DNA from: Ardenticatenales bacterium
Lineage (GTDB): Bacteria > Chloroflexota > Anaerolineae > Promineifilales > Promineifilaceae
DNA: 64,000 nucleotides
Direction of reading: 5' to 3'
Assembly: GCA_020634575.1 (NCBI GenBank)
Contig: JACKBM010000034.1
Coordinates: forward strand, 1-64,000
How positions within the stretch are numbered: position 1 is the stretch's first letter; the number at the start of each line of letters is the position of its first letter. Below the pieces are notes generated by a model, which worked only from the letters and a program-made list of their open reading frames with translations, made no database searches and was not told the DNA's origin. The translations under genes and the position numbers were made by a program. Shown piece by piece: positions 1 to 8,740 of this stretch.

Positions 1-2203
1 GGTGGAGGGGGAGGGTGCGGAGGCGTTGGCCGGTGGCGGTGTAGAGGCCGTTGGCGACGGCGGCGGCGATGGGGCCGATGGGGGGTTCACCCATGCCATA
101 GGGGTCATCGCCACTGCGGATGATCGCCACATCGATTTCCGGCGTCTCCTTCATGGTCATCAGCCGGTAGGTATCGAAGTTGCTATTGGTGATGCGGCCG
201 TTTTCGATGGTGATCTCTTCGAAAAGCGTGGAACCCAGCCCCATGATGATGGCGCCCTGCGTTTGCGCGACAACACCGTCTGGATTGATGGGCAGGCCCG
301 GGTCAATGGCGCAATGCACCTTGTGGATTCGCGGTGTCTCACCTTCCAGGGAAACTTCGGCGATCTGGGCGACCATGGTGCCGGCGTCGGCGGAAACGGC
401 CAGACCGTGGGCGTGACCGGCTGGTAACCCACCGCCCCAATTCGCCATCTCTGCCACACGCTCCAGCACGCCGCGCAGCCGCTGGCCCATGGTGCTCTCG
501 GGAAGATGAGCCAGACGAAACGCCAGCGGATCGGCGCCGGCCAGCTCGGCCAGCTCATCGACAAAGCTCTCGATAGCAAAAATGTTGGCCAGCAAGCCCA
601 ACCCACGCCACCAACCGGTTGGGAATGGTAACTCCGTGCGCCAGGCAACCGTGCGCAGGTTTGGGATGTCATAGGTCAGGCGGGCACCCCGGGTGGCGCC
701 GAAATCGGCACCGGCGAGGATGGGGAAGAAAGCTGGCAGGAAGAGGTAGGCAACGTCGGCGCTGGCCTGCTGATGGTCCAGGGCCTGGATGCGGCCGTCC
801 GCGCTCAGGCCAGCTTTGAGTATATGATGGGTCGGCGGACGCAGATAACCGGCGCGGAACTCCTTGGCCCGGTTCCAGCCAACATGGACCGGCCGGCCAG
901 CCGCCCGCGAGAGGCGGGCCGCTTCCACGGCCACTTCCATACCCGCCTTACGGCCAAAACCGCCGCCGATGTAGGTGCTGTACACCTTGATCTCTTCCAG
1001 TTCCCGTCCCAGCGCCTCGGCCAATGTTTCCCGGACCAACTCCGGCATCTGGGTGGAAACCCAGGCCTCAACCTGGTCAGCACGGACATCGACAAGCGCA
1101 GCCTGCGGTTCGAGATGAGCGTGGGCGGCCAACGGGGTTCGGTATTCCGCCAGATGCGTTTGAGCAAAAGTGTCTTGCGCCAGGGCACCGTTAGCGTCGC
1201 CCTCTCGCTGTATGATGGTGGCCTTGCCATTGCCAACTGTGACAGTCTGTTGGATGTCCGCCATATTGAGCAGGGGACCATCTTCGTATTCAATAGCCAG
1301 CTTGCCCAGGGCAGCCTCGGCCAGCACGCGACTTTCAGCGGCCACGCCGGCAAAATCAGCCTCGGCCAGCACGGTAACGACGCCAGGTTCTGCTGCCGCA
1401 CTGCCGGGGCTGGCAGCGGTGATGCGCCCGGCAACCGTATTGGGATAAGCCGCAGCGCCATACAACATGCCATCGAGCCGCATATCAAAGCCATAGCGGG
1501 CCCGGCCTGTTAATTTTTCCTGGAAATCAACCCGGGGCAGCGCCTGGCCGATGTAGCGATATTGGTCAGGCGTTTTCAGCGGCGGCGCCTCTTCCGGCAC
1601 CTCCCAGGCTGCGGTTCGGGCGGCAACGATTTCACCGTAGGTCAGGACGCGGTCGGGCTCGGATTGAACAAAGACGGTGCTGTTGTGCGCAGTGAGTTGA
1701 CCGGCCGGTACCCCCAGCTGCTCAGCGGCTGCGTTGACCAGCATCTGCCGCATCGTCGCCGCGACTTCACGCAAAGGGGTCCACAGCGAGGTCACCGACA
1801 TGCTGCCGGTCGTGCCTGAGCCGTCGTTAGGACCATCAGCTGTATTGGCCAGGGCAACCGTCAGCAGGGCCCAATCAACCTCCAGCTCATCAGCGGCAAT
1901 CTGGGCCAGCGCGGTGTGGATGCCCTGGCCCATCTCAATTTTCGGAATGTGGATGGTAGCACGATTGTCTGGCGTGATGGCGAACCAGGCGTTGGGCCGC
2001 GTATCCACCTCACCGAAACCCGTACTGCCGCTCTCAGCGCTATCAAACATTGCGGCCATTTGTAGTCGCAGCGCCGGCACGCCAAAGCGCCAGCCCAGGA
2101 AGAGCCCGGTCCCAGCCGTCGCCGCACCAATCAAAAAGCTACGCCGGGAAAGGCGCCAGCACCCTTTGCGATCCTTAAATTGTGGGGTTGCTGCCTGGCT
2201 CAT
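1..2203 (-). CDS. Xanthine dehydrogenase-family molybdopterin-binding subunit (IorB-like), 3' end off window
   Basis: Large molybdenum-cofactor subunit of a molybdenum hydroxylase that oxidises an aldehyde or N-heterocycle using water, passing electrons to the adjacent [2Fe-2S] subunit. The frame is open from ATG 2203 to the window edge (734 codons) and is probably only a few residues short of its natural end. The N-terminus carries a twin-arginine motif (RRSFLIGAA) followed by a hydrophobic stretch, so export by the Tat system is expected. Family motifs seen are EMGQGIHTALAQ near residue 85, YIGGGFGRK in the middle and GMGEPPIGPIAAAVANG close to the C-terminus. The start overlaps the stop of the iron-sulfur subunit as ATGA. 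The two-subunit layout with a Tat signal fits isoquinoline 1-oxidoreductase or aldehyde oxidase types; the substrate cannot be read from sequence. Confidence 0.9.
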   Translation of the reverse strand, partial: MSQAATPQFKDRKGCWRLSRRSFLIGAATAGTGLFLGWRFGVPALRLQMAAMFDSAESGSTGFGEVDTRPNAWFAITPDNRATIHIPKIEMGQGIHTALAQIAADELEVDWALLTVALANTADGPNDGSGTTGSMSVTSLWTPLREVAATMRQMLVNAAAEQLGVPAGQLTAHNSTVFVQSEPDRVLTYGEIVAARTAAWEVPEEAPPLKTPDQYRYIGQALPRVDFQEKLTGRARYGFDMRLDGMLYGAAAYPNTVAGRITAASPGSAAAEPGVVTVLAEADFAGVAAESRVLAEAALGKLAIEYEDGPLLNMADIQQTVTVGNGKATIIQREGDANGALAQDTFAQTHLAEYRTPLAAHAHLEPQAALVDVRADQVEAWVSTQMPELVRETLAEALGRELEEIKVYSTYIGGGFGRKAGMEVAVEAARLSRAAGRPVHVGWNRAKEFRAGYLRPPTHHILKAGLSADGRIQALDHQQASADVAYLFLPAFFPILAGADFGATRGARLTYDIPNLRTVAWRTELPFPTGWWRGLGLLANIFAIESFVDELAELAGADPLAFRLAHLPESTMGQRLRGVLERVAEMANWGGGLPAGHAHGLAVSADAGTMVAQIAEVSLEGETPRIHKVHCAIDPGLPINPDGVVAQTQGAIIMGLGSTLFEEITIENGRITNSNFDTYRLMTMKETPEIDVAIIRSGDDPYGMGEPPIGPIAAAVANGLYTATGQRLRTLPLH

Positions 2204-2682
2204 GCGACCTCCTGCATCCGGCTTGCCGCTGCCTGTACAGCAGATTTGATGCGCACATAACAGCCGCACCGGCAATAATTCTCACCCATGGCCGCCACAA
2301 TCTCCTCGTCGGTTGGCTCCTGGTTTTGCTCCAGCAAGGCCAGCGCCGTCATCATCTGACCACTCATACACCAGCTGCATTGCGGGACCTGCTGTTCGAG
2401 AAAGCTCTGCTGGATGGGATGGAGCGCGATAATCTCACCGGTCCCATCAACCTCAGCCAGGCTCTCGACCGTTCGGATTGCTTTGCCCACAACGTCTTCC
2501 GGCCGCGTGACGCAGCTACGGGTCGCTACGCCGTCGACGAGGACCGTGCAGGCCCCACAGAACCCACCGCCACAGCCAAATTTGGTGCCGGTCAGACCAA
2601 GTTCGTCCCGAATGATGTATAGAAGGAAGCGAAAAGGTCCGTCCGCAACCGTATATTCGGTGTCATTTATTTGCAGCTGCAT
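2200..2682 (-). CDS. (2Fe-2S)-binding subunit of molybdenum hydroxylase (IorA-like)
   Basis: Small electron-transfer subunit (160 residues) carrying two [2Fe-2S] clusters. The plant-ferredoxin-type cluster is seen as CGGGFCGACTVLVDG with a fourth cysteine in TRSC. The C-terminal helical cluster domain has QCSWCMSGQ and ENYCRCGCY. Start chosen at 2682 because GGAGATGATT precedes it at ribosome-binding spacing; ATG 2688 is in frame but sits directly on the GGAG. The stop overlaps the start of the molybdopterin subunit (ATGA), so the pair is translationally coupled. Length is normal for the family. Confidence 0.92.
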   Translation of the reverse strand: MQLQINDTEYTVADGPFRFLLYIIRDELGLTGTKFGCGGGFCGACTVLVDGVATRSCVTRPEDVVGKAIRTVESLAEVDGTGEIIALHPIQQSFLEQQVPQCSWCMSGQMMTALALLEQNQEPTDEEIVAAMGENYCRCGCYVRIKSAVQAAASRMQEVA

Positions 2683-3022
2683 AATCATCTCCGCAAAACC
2701 ATTGCAAAATATGGACAAAATATAGCACGTTTGGGGATTCGTTGGCAATAGCTGTTCAAATGTGTTGGTAATGATGGCTGGTGCCTGACGCCAGACGATG
2801 GCCAGCTTCGCAACCACCGGCCGGTCGGTCTTGTCAGCGCTTCAGATTGGGACCCCTCAGGACTGCTGTCGCGGCAACCAACAGCTAGCCAGATGAACAC
2901 AAAAGGCTAAAGCCCTTTACTACAAACCTGACTTCGCACTGCAAATCCTGAACCTGTTTCTTGCCTCATAGAACGTGGTCGCCGCGTGGTGTTTCACGGG
3001 ATAACGTCGGGAAGGACAACTT
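2683..3022. other. Intergenic region, 340 bases, no gene seen
   Basis: This stretch separates the iron-sulfur subunit start from the deacetylase stop. It should hold the promoter for the molybdenum hydroxylase pair and the 3' end of the deacetylase transcript. I see no RNA gene, strong hairpin or coding frame with a credible ribosome-binding site here. Confidence 0.5.
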
Positions 3023-3850
3023 TTAGGGCAGTGGCGGACCCAACTCAACCGCGACCGCCTGCAGTGTCTGAAAACGAACATTCCCCGCTTCCAGGCAATG
3101 TTGAATGAACTGCTCCAGCATGGCCACCCGGTGGCCCCGGCCGATAACCTGCGGGTGCATCGCTACCGTCAGGATGCCGCCGTCCACATGGTTATGCATC
3201 CAGTCAAAATCGGCTGTCCAGATTTCCAGGACCTTGCTGGGCGACGAGGTACCGTTACGATAGGGCGTGAAGTTATATTGAAAATGCACCCAGTCATCGA
3301 ACTCAAAGCACATCGGCAGTTCCCAGATGGGGGCTGGTTTTCCCTTGACCAGGGGTGTTTGCTGGCTGACCTGATCGCCGATGCGGGGCTGGTAGGGGCG
3401 GAAGTCGTCAGCCATCAGGCTGGAATCATATTTCAGGCCGTATTCCAACAGCAGCGGCAGCGTCATGTCAGAGAAGGCGGCCGAGGGGGAGCGGTAACCG
3501 GCCGGTGTCACGCCAATCCGCGCCAACGAAGCCAGCGCCTTTTCCATATCGGCCCGCTCTTCAGCTGGCGCCTGGCCGCTGGGGTCGATGTGGGCATAGG
3601 AGTGATGGGCAATTTCGTGGCCGGCGCTCAGGATTTGCTCGACCGGCTCCGGGAAAGAATCGATCGTATGGCCTGGCACAAAAAAGGTCGCTTTGATGCC
3701 ATATTGAGCCAGCAAGGTCAGGATACGGGGCACACCTACCCGAGCGCCATACTCGCCCCGCGCCAGCATGGCCGGCGTGGTGCCTGGATAACCGTACCAG
3801 ACCGACATTGCATCAAAATCAAATGAGAGACAAACAGTGCTTGGGGACAT
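3023..3850 (-). CDS. Polysaccharide deacetylase-family protein (NodB-fold)
   Basis: Metal-dependent carbohydrate-esterase-4 / PuuE-like hydrolase of 275 residues. Seen motifs: SFDFDAM, with the catalytic and metal aspartates, near residue 10; HEIAHHSYAH, the H-x3-H metal site, near residue 83; and RSPSAA around residue 115. No signal peptide is visible, which favours a cytoplasmic amide or deacetylase substrate over cell-wall polysaccharide. Start 3850 is preceded by a strong GGAGGTCTT; an upstream ATG at 3883 lacks this. It lies about 100 bases downstream of the IclR gene on the same strand and may be co-transcribed with it. Substrate unknown. Confidence 0.85.
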   Translation of the reverse strand: MSPSTVCLSFDFDAMSVWYGYPGTTPAMLARGEYGARVGVPRILTLLAQYGIKATFFVPGHTIDSFPEPVEQILSAGHEIAHHSYAHIDPSGQAPAEERADMEKALASLARIGVTPAGYRSPSAAFSDMTLPLLLEYGLKYDSSLMADDFRPYQPRIGDQVSQQTPLVKGKPAPIWELPMCFEFDDWVHFQYNFTPYRNGTSSPSKVLEIWTADFDWMHNHVDGGILTVAMHPQVIGRGHRVAMLEQFIQHCLEAGNVRFQTLQAVAVELGPPLP

Positions 3851-3949
3851 AAGACCTCCGAATTTTTTGGGGATACAGTTCACAGCGCCCAGAACGATTT
3901 CCGTTAAGGTTTGTAAGGTTTGCCAATGCTCTGGGCATTTTCAGACGCT

Positions 3950-4693
3950 CTAGCGTGTGCTGCTGACGATCGTAATCTGGCTGGCCAGCCGCTTCATAAT
4001 GGCAATAATGTCTGCCTGACGTTCAAGGTTTGCCAACCGAAACTCAGGTCCAAAAATATTGATAGCGGCCATACAGCGCCCCTCATCGTCCCAAAGCGGC
4101 ACGGAAAGGGCGATAAGATCCGCCGCAAATTCCGCCACGGTTAGCCCATAGCCCTGGGCACGCACCCGGTCCAATTCTGCCCGCAATTCTGTGGCGCTGG
4201 CAATTGTTTTGTCAGTGTAGCGAACCAACGGCTGGCGCAGGTAGGCATCCACAAAAGTTGCTGGCGCGTGGGCCAAAAACAGCTTGCCGGCGGAGAGGAC
4301 ATGCATGGGAAAGCGGGCACCGCTCCAATCTTGCACCTGGATCGCCTGCTGGCTTTGGACCTGATCCAGGTAAAGTACCTGGAACCCTTCAGGGACACAC
4401 AGTGCGGCGGCCTCACCTGTTTCGGCAGCTAACTGCTGCAATATAGGATAAACGGTTGCCGAGAGCGAGCGGCGGAACGGTTGGGCGGCGGCGAGCTGGC
4501 TAATAGCAGGGCCAATGGTGAACTGATTGTGACTATCCCGAGCGACTGCGCCCTGCACTTCCAGGGCGGCTAACAGGCGTGAAGTTGTGGATTTGGCCAA
4601 CTCCAGACGGCTGGCGAGTTCGGTGACGCCGAGACCGGCCGGTTCCCGCCCCAGCTCGCGCAAAATCGCAAACGCCCGTTCCAATAATTTCAT
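3950..4693 (-). CDS. IclR-family transcriptional regulator
   Basis: Helix-turn-helix regulator of 247 residues: winged HTH at about residues 5-65 (LGVTELASRLELAKSTTSRL) and a GAF-like effector domain to the C-terminus. It is divergent from the BKACE/dehydrogenase pair at 4783, the usual arrangement for an IclR controlling a catabolic operon and itself. Start 4693 is chosen because it begins directly at the conserved HTH region (MKLLERAFAIL) and leaves the shared promoter free. The longer in-frame starts at 4744 and 4783 would run through the likely operator. The effector could be carnitine or a breakdown product; that is inferred from neighbours only. Confidence 0.88.
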   Translation of the reverse strand: MKLLERAFAILRELGREPAGLGVTELASRLELAKSTTSRLLAALEVQGAVARDSHNQFTIGPAISQLAAAQPFRRSLSATVYPILQQLAAETGEAAALCVPEGFQVLYLDQVQSQQAIQVQDWSGARFPMHVLSAGKLFLAHAPATFVDAYLRQPLVRYTDKTIASATELRAELDRVRAQGYGLTVAEFAADLIALSVPLWDDEGRCMAAINIFGPEFRLANLERQADIIAIMKRLASQITIVSSTR

Positions 4694-4735
4694 CCTTTGT
4701 CGACCCTTTTTCTCTATGTTATGATCGCGATTATC

Positions 4736-4770
4736 GTTCCGCATTGTAGCACTGTTCCGCTTGGTGGAAC
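4736..4770. promoter_or_regulatory. Candidate IclR operator between divergent genes
   Basis: Two direct copies of GTTCCGC (4736-4742 and 4754-4760) are followed by the inverted half site GGAAC (4766-4770), so GTTCC/GGAAC forms an inverted repeat with a 7-base spacer. It sits just upstream of the start at 4783 and of the regulator start at 4693. IclR proteins bind short palindromes in such positions; binding here is inferred. Confidence 0.4.
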
Positions 4771-4782
4771 AAGGAGCTTCCA

Positions 4783-5430
4783 ATGGCTAATAAATGCATC
4801 ATCACTGCCGCGGTGACCGGTGCCAGCTTCACCCCGACGATGTCGCCGCACATCCCCTTCAAGGTTGAGGACGTCGTGGCGGATTCGGTAGCGGCTGCTC
4901 AAGCGGGCGCTGCCATCATCCACATTCACGCCCGCAACGCCGCTGACGGCAGCCCTTCGTCCGACCCGGCCATTTTTGCCGACTACGCCGCCGGCATCAA
5001 GGCGGAGACAGACGTCATCATAAATATGACGACGGGTGGCGCCACCGGGCAAACCATCGACGAGCGGCTGAATGTTGTCCGCGTGTTGCAGCCAGAGCTC
5101 TGTTCCTGCAACCTGGGCACGATGAACTATGGCGGCTTTCCCATGATCCCCAAATATCAGGGCCAATGGCGCTTTGATTGGGAGGAGTCGTTCCTGGAAT
5201 CCACGCGGGTCGAGCCCTTTGCCAGCAGCTTCGCCGACATCGAATACATGCTCAAATTCCTGCAGAACGAGACCGGCACCCGCCTGGAGTTTGAGGCGTA
5301 CGATGTGGGCCACCTCTACACGCTGGCCTATTACGCCGAGCAAGGGCTGGTACAGGGGCCGATCATGGTGCAGATGGTGATGAACACGATGGGCGGCATC
5401 GGCCCGACATCGACAATGTCGTCTTTATGA
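4783..5430 (+). CDS. BKACE family beta-keto acid cleavage enzyme, N-terminal part (frameshifted)
   Basis: N-terminal two thirds of a beta-keto acid cleavage enzyme (DUF849), which condenses a beta-keto acid with acetyl-CoA and releases acetoacetyl-CoA plus a shortened CoA ester. Seen: ITAAVTGASFTPTMSP at the N-terminus, HIHARNAADGSPSSD (metal and catalytic histidines) near residue 46, NMTTGGATGQTIDERL near residue 85. With the adjacent carnitine-type dehydrogenase the likely substrate is 3-dehydrocarnitine, giving betainyl-CoA. The frame is lost near 5404, where one missing G in CCG(G)ACATCGACAATGTC would restore GIGPDIDNVVFMIR. The rest of the gene lies in other frames up to 5714. RBS AAGGAG lies upstream of ATG 4783. 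Confidence 0.82.
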   Translation: MANKCIITAAVTGASFTPTMSPHIPFKVEDVVADSVAAAQAGAAIIHIHARNAADGSPSSDPAIFADYAAGIKAETDVIINMTTGGATGQTIDERLNVVRVLQPELCSCNLGTMNYGGFPMIPKYQGQWRFDWEESFLESTRVEPFASSFADIEYMLKFLQNETGTRLEFEAYDVGHLYTLAYYAEQGLVQGPIMVQMVMNTMGGIGPTSTMSSL

Positions 5431-5714
5431 TCCGGACGACGCAGCGGCTGCTGGGAGATGACGTGGAGATCTCGGTGCTCGGTGGCGGTCGCCACCAGTT
5501 TAATCTGACGACAGTCAGGGCGATCATGGGCACCAACATCCGCGTGGGATGGAGGACGAATTTGTATATCGGCCGGGGCCAGCTGGCGGAGTCAATGCGG
5601 ATTACGTCGCCAAAGCCAGCCGCATCCTGACCGACCTCTCCATCGGCATCGCCACCCCCGCCGAGGCTCCGCCAGCGCTTCGCCCTCAAAGGCAACAACA
5701 ACGTCAAGTTTTAG
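5405..5714 (+). pseudogene. C-terminal remainder of the BKACE gene, broken by several indels
   Basis: Continuation of the gene at 4783. Conserved BKACE C-terminal segments are found in shifting frames: MIRTTQRLLGDDVEISVLGG, then VLGGGRHQFNLTT, GMEDEFVYRPG, YVAKASRILTDLSIGIATPA, and finally FALKGNNNVKF followed by TAG at 5712-5714. At least four further one-base changes are needed (near 5549, 5578, 5596 and 5669), most beside runs of C or G. Together with the break near 5404 this reconstructs a normal-length enzyme, so sequencing error is at least as likely as a true pseudogene. Confidence 0.7.
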
Positions 5715-5725
5715 TGGAAGAGAGG

Positions 5726-5800
5726 CCACGGATTAACACGGATTTGGCACGGATTCTTTTTGGTTTGAAAAATCCGTGATGAATCCGTGTTAATCCGTGG
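5726..5800. repeat. Intergenic inverted repeat, CACGGATT family (copy 1)
   Basis: A perfect 19-base arm, CCACGGATTAACACGGATT (5726-5744), pairs with 5782-5800. A further GCACGGATT and AATCCGTG lie inside the loop, so the hairpin can extend. It lies between the BKACE remnant and the dehydrogenase, ending 17 bases before its ATG. Near-identical elements occur at 10749 and 45197. Confidence 0.85.
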
Positions 5801-5817
5801 CAAAAAAAGGAAAACCA

Positions 5818-6792
5818 ATGCGACCTGAAGTGGGGAATGTGGAACGTGTGGGCATTATTGGCGCCGGGGTGATTGGCGGTGGTTGGGCGGCTCATTTCAT
5901 GCGGCAGGGTATGGTCGTGAAGGTGTGGGACCCGGACCCGGACGCCGAAGCAAAATTTCGCGAGCGCCTGGAAGGTACCATCTGGCCAACGCTGGTCAAA
6001 CTTGGGTTGAAGGAAGGCGCCCGGCCGGAAAACATCATCTTTACCAACACCCTGGCCGAAGCGGTGGCTGATGCCCAATTTATCCAGGAAAACAGCCCGG
6101 AGCGATTGCCGGTCAAAATCCAGACGTTCCAGGCGATCGACGCCGCCTGTCCGGCCGATACGGTCATCGCCTCCAGCACTTCCGGCTACCTGATGAGCGA
6201 AATGGCCGTGGGGCTGCAGCACCCAGAGCGCTGCACTGTCGCTCACCCCTTCAACCCGCCCTACCTGATGCCGGTGGTCGAGGTTGTGGCCGGCCCGGAG
6301 ACTTCGCCGGAAGCGCACCAGTGGGCGGTTGATTTTTACCGCTATACGGGCAAGCAACCGCTTAAGCTGACCAAAGAAGTGCCGGGCTTCGTGGCCGACC
6401 GGATTATGGAAGCGGTCTGGCGCGAGATTCTGCACATGATCGACAACGACATGGCCACCGTAGCCGAGATCGACATGGCTGTGCGCTACGGGCCAGGGCT
6501 GCGCTGGGCGTTGATGGGGCCGCTCACCGTCCTCCACCTGGGCGGCGGCGAGGGCGGCATGGCCCATCTGATCCATCAGTTCGGCCCCTCACTCAAAGCC
6601 CCCTGGACCTTCCTCGAAGCACCCGAACTCACCGACGAACTGGCCCAAAAAGTCATCGACGGCTGTGACCAACTCACCGGCGGCGCGCCGATTCGCGAGC
6701 TGGAGGCGGAGCGGGATGAGCTGCTGATCCAGCTGTTAGCGATGCTGGACAAGAGTAAGTTGTGGCATATTGGGAACGAGGGGGTGGGCTAG
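5818..6792 (+). CDS. 3-hydroxyacyl-CoA dehydrogenase-family NAD-binding protein, L-carnitine dehydrogenase-like
   Basis: NAD-dependent dehydrogenase of 324 residues. The Rossmann fingerprint VGIIGAGVIGGGWAAHF is at residues 11-27, followed by an acidic residue after the second strand (VWDPDPDA). ASSTSGYL, AHPFNPPYLMPVVEVV and the C-terminal helical domain are typical of L-carnitine / 3-hydroxyacyl-CoA dehydrogenases. It probably oxidises L-carnitine to 3-dehydrocarnitine for the BKACE enzyme upstream. Start 5818 follows AAAGGAAAACCA; an in-frame GTG at 5797 lies inside the repeat arm and is rejected. Lambda-crystallin-like or 3-hydroxybutyryl-CoA dehydrogenase are the alternatives. Confidence 0.85.
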   Translation: MRPEVGNVERVGIIGAGVIGGGWAAHFMRQGMVVKVWDPDPDAEAKFRERLEGTIWPTLVKLGLKEGARPENIIFTNTLAEAVADAQFIQENSPERLPVKIQTFQAIDAACPADTVIASSTSGYLMSEMAVGLQHPERCTVAHPFNPPYLMPVVEVVAGPETSPEAHQWAVDFYRYTGKQPLKLTKEVPGFVADRIMEAVWREILHMIDNDMATVAEIDMAVRYGPGLRWALMGPLTVLHLGGGEGGMAHLIHQFGPSLKAPWTFLEAPELTDELAQKVIDGCDQLTGGAPIRELEAERDELLIQLLAMLDKSKLWHIGNEGVG

Positions 6793-6795
6793 CGG

Positions 6796-6870
6796 GCCCT
6801 CGGGTCATCGGGTCGCTCCGAAAGGCACGCAAATAGAACGCTCTTCGAAGCGACCCGATGACCCGAGGGC
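6796..6870. terminator. Long hairpin between convergent genes
   Basis: A perfect 22-base inverted repeat (6796-6817 with 6849-6870), core CGGGTCATCGGGTCG and its complement, with a 31-base loop. It fills the gap between the convergent dehydrogenase (stop 6792) and adenosine deaminase (stop 6873). No long U tract follows on either strand, so it may be a bidirectional transcript end or an RNA-stabilising hairpin. Confidence 0.6.
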
Positions 6871-6872
6871 TG

Positions 6873-7940
6873 CTACCGGCGTTCAACCCAGGCGTCAAAT
6901 TCACCAAGGAGCGTCGCTTTCAGCTCTGGCTCGGCCAGGCTGTAGGCAAAGGCGTTGCGAGCAATTCGGGTGATGTCGGCCTGGTCGTAGCCAAAACTTT
7001 CAGCCAGCAGCTCATATTCGCCACACAGGGTCGTGTTGAAAATGGGTGGATCGTCGGTGTTGACGGTCACAGGTAGTCGCATCCGATCCAGGTGGGGCAA
7101 TGGATGGCCTTCAATTCGGTCATAGACATGAAGGCATTGATTGCTGGATAGACAAATCTCCAGCGGGATCTGCTGTTCATGGAGCCGGGCGAGAAGATAC
7201 GGATCTTCGATCGCCCGCACGCCATGGCCTAATCGATCCGCCTGCAACGCCTCGACCGCGCCCCAGACACTGGCCGGGCCCACCGTTTCGCCGGCGTGAG
7301 GCACGCTGTAGAGCCCTGCTTCTTTGGCCCTGGCAAAGGTCGGCGCGAACGGCTCTGGGGGGCAGCCGACCTCGCCACCACCCAGGCCCAGGGCCACAAC
7401 ACCATACGGCTGCCCGGCCATCGCATACTTCAGCGTTTCTTCGGCAGGAACGGGATCGTAGCCGCTGTTCGGTGCGGCAAAACAGAAGTTCCGGGCCACA
7501 TCAAAAACCCAGCGCATCTCCACCCCAAAATCGGCCCTGGCCTGCCGGCGCCCCTCCTCAAGTCCGGCCAGAATATCGGCAATCGAGAGCCCCTTGTCCA
7601 GGATGGTGGTGTGATTAAATGGCGAAACCGTCAGCTCCCGATAGCGGATATTCTGAGCATGCATCGCGGCGCCGTTTTCGTAGGCGGCCAGGGCGAAATC
7701 TTCTTTGGTCCGCAGTAAGTTGTGGACCGCCAAAATGACCTCAATGAAGTGAGGGAAATCTCGGAAGGTGAACCATTCCTGTAGACCGGCCACCGTTGTG
7801 CTGGGCAGGGTCTTTTGCAGGCCATTGCGTTGGGCCAGTTGCAGCAAGGTAGCCGGTTTGACGGTGCCTTCCAGATGGATATGCAGTTCTGCCTTGGGCA
7901 TGGCCTGTATGAAGTTCTTGAGGTCGTTTGCAGCATTCAT
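6873..7940 (-). CDS. add: Adenosine deaminase
   Basis: Zn-dependent amidohydrolase that deaminates adenosine (and deoxyadenosine) to inosine; 355 residues, normal length. Motifs: AELHIHLEGT (metal HxH and substrate contacts) at residues 16-26, VPHAGE near 215, LGHGVRA near 240, the substrate and catalytic histidines, and VNTDDPPIF near 296 with the metal aspartate. ATG 7940 follows the phosphorylase stop by only 2 bases, so the two are translationally coupled. Some family members act on adenine or N6-methyladenosine; the DDP motif and length favour adenosine. Confidence 0.93.
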   Translation of the reverse strand: MNAANDLKNFIQAMPKAELHIHLEGTVKPATLLQLAQRNGLQKTLPSTTVAGLQEWFTFRDFPHFIEVILAVHNLLRTKEDFALAAYENGAAMHAQNIRYRELTVSPFNHTTILDKGLSIADILAGLEEGRRQARADFGVEMRWVFDVARNFCFAAPNSGYDPVPAEETLKYAMAGQPYGVVALGLGGGEVGCPPEPFAPTFARAKEAGLYSVPHAGETVGPASVWGAVEALQADRLGHGVRAIEDPYLLARLHEQQIPLEICLSSNQCLHVYDRIEGHPLPHLDRMRLPVTVNTDDPPIFNTTLCGEYELLAESFGYDQADITRIARNAFAYSLAEPELKATLLGEFDAWVERR

Positions 7941-7942
7941 CG

Positions 7943-8740
7943 TTAGCCAACCAGGTTCGCTGTCGAATCGCTATGGTTGCGCACAATGGCTTCCAGGGCG
8001 ATCTGGATGGCGTTTTCCCAGGCGTTGACCAGCCGCGTGTTGCCATGTTCGCCCTGGTCATAATCGTAATCGGCGGCGACCAGGTTGCCGGAGACGCCGC
8101 AGACCATGGCCGCTTTGAGTTTGCGCAAATGGGCGACGGTGAAGATGGCGGAGCTCTCCATTTCGATGTTGAGCAGATTGTATCGGGTCAGCTTCTCGAT
8201 CCATTCAGGTGTTTCCGCGTAGAAAGCATCGTCACAGGCATTGACGCCCACATAAAGGGAAAAATCCTGATTCTCCCGTTGCGCTATAGCTGCCTCAATC
8301 AGCGCATGGGTTAGAAAATGGTCGGCTACCGCCGGGTAGTTGTCGGGCACATAGGCACGGGTGGTGCCATCATTGCGCAGGGCGGCAGTGTTGATGATGA
8401 TGTCGCCGGTCTTGATATGGGGTTGGATGGCGGCTGTGCTGCCTACACGAATAAAATGGGTCGCCCCGGCATTGGCCAGTTCCTCCACCGCGATTGAGGC
8501 GGACGGACAACCGATCCCGGTCGACATCGCGCTGACGGTGATGCCTTTGTACCGGCCGGTAATCGTCCGAAACTCCCGACTAAACGCCACCTCCACCACC
8601 TCTTCCAGGTGATTGCCAATCCGCCCCACCCGGTCCGGGTCGCCGGGCAGCAAGACATATCGGCCGATTTCACCCCGCTTGATGCGGGTGGCATATTGTC
8701 TGATATTGGGATCGATATGGGCTTTGTCAAAGGTGCTCAT
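7943..8740 (-). CDS. Nucleoside phosphorylase (uridine phosphorylase-like)
   Basis: PNP/UDP-family enzyme of 265 residues that splits nucleosides with phosphate to base and ribose 1-phosphate. Seen: YVLLPGDPDRVGRIG near residue 28 (phosphate loop), STGIGCPSASIAVEELANAG near 73, FIRVGSTAAI, and NIEMESSAIFTVAHL near 192, the ribose-binding EMES motif. Directly upstream of and coupled to adenosine deaminase, which points to nucleoside salvage or catabolism. The family motifs are closest to uridine phosphorylase, but purine specificity cannot be excluded in this context. Confidence 0.88.
   Translation of the reverse strand: MSTFDKAHIDPNIRQYATRIKRGEIGRYVLLPGDPDRVGRIGNHLEEVVEVAFSREFRTITGRYKGITVSAMSTGIGCPSASIAVEELANAGATHFIRVGSTAAIQPHIKTGDIIINTAALRNDGTTRAYVPDNYPAVADHFLTHALIEAAIAQRENQDFSLYVGVNACDDAFYAETPEWIEKLTRYNLLNIEMESSAIFTVAHLRKLKAAMVCGVSGNLVAADYDYDQGEHGNTRLVNAWENAIQIALEAIVRNHSDSTANLVG

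Noticed and set aside
1..2203. Non-coding or broken region at the left edge
   Set aside because: Short frames in other phases are misleading; the minus-strand frame from 2203 is open to the window edge and matches the molybdopterin subunit throughout.
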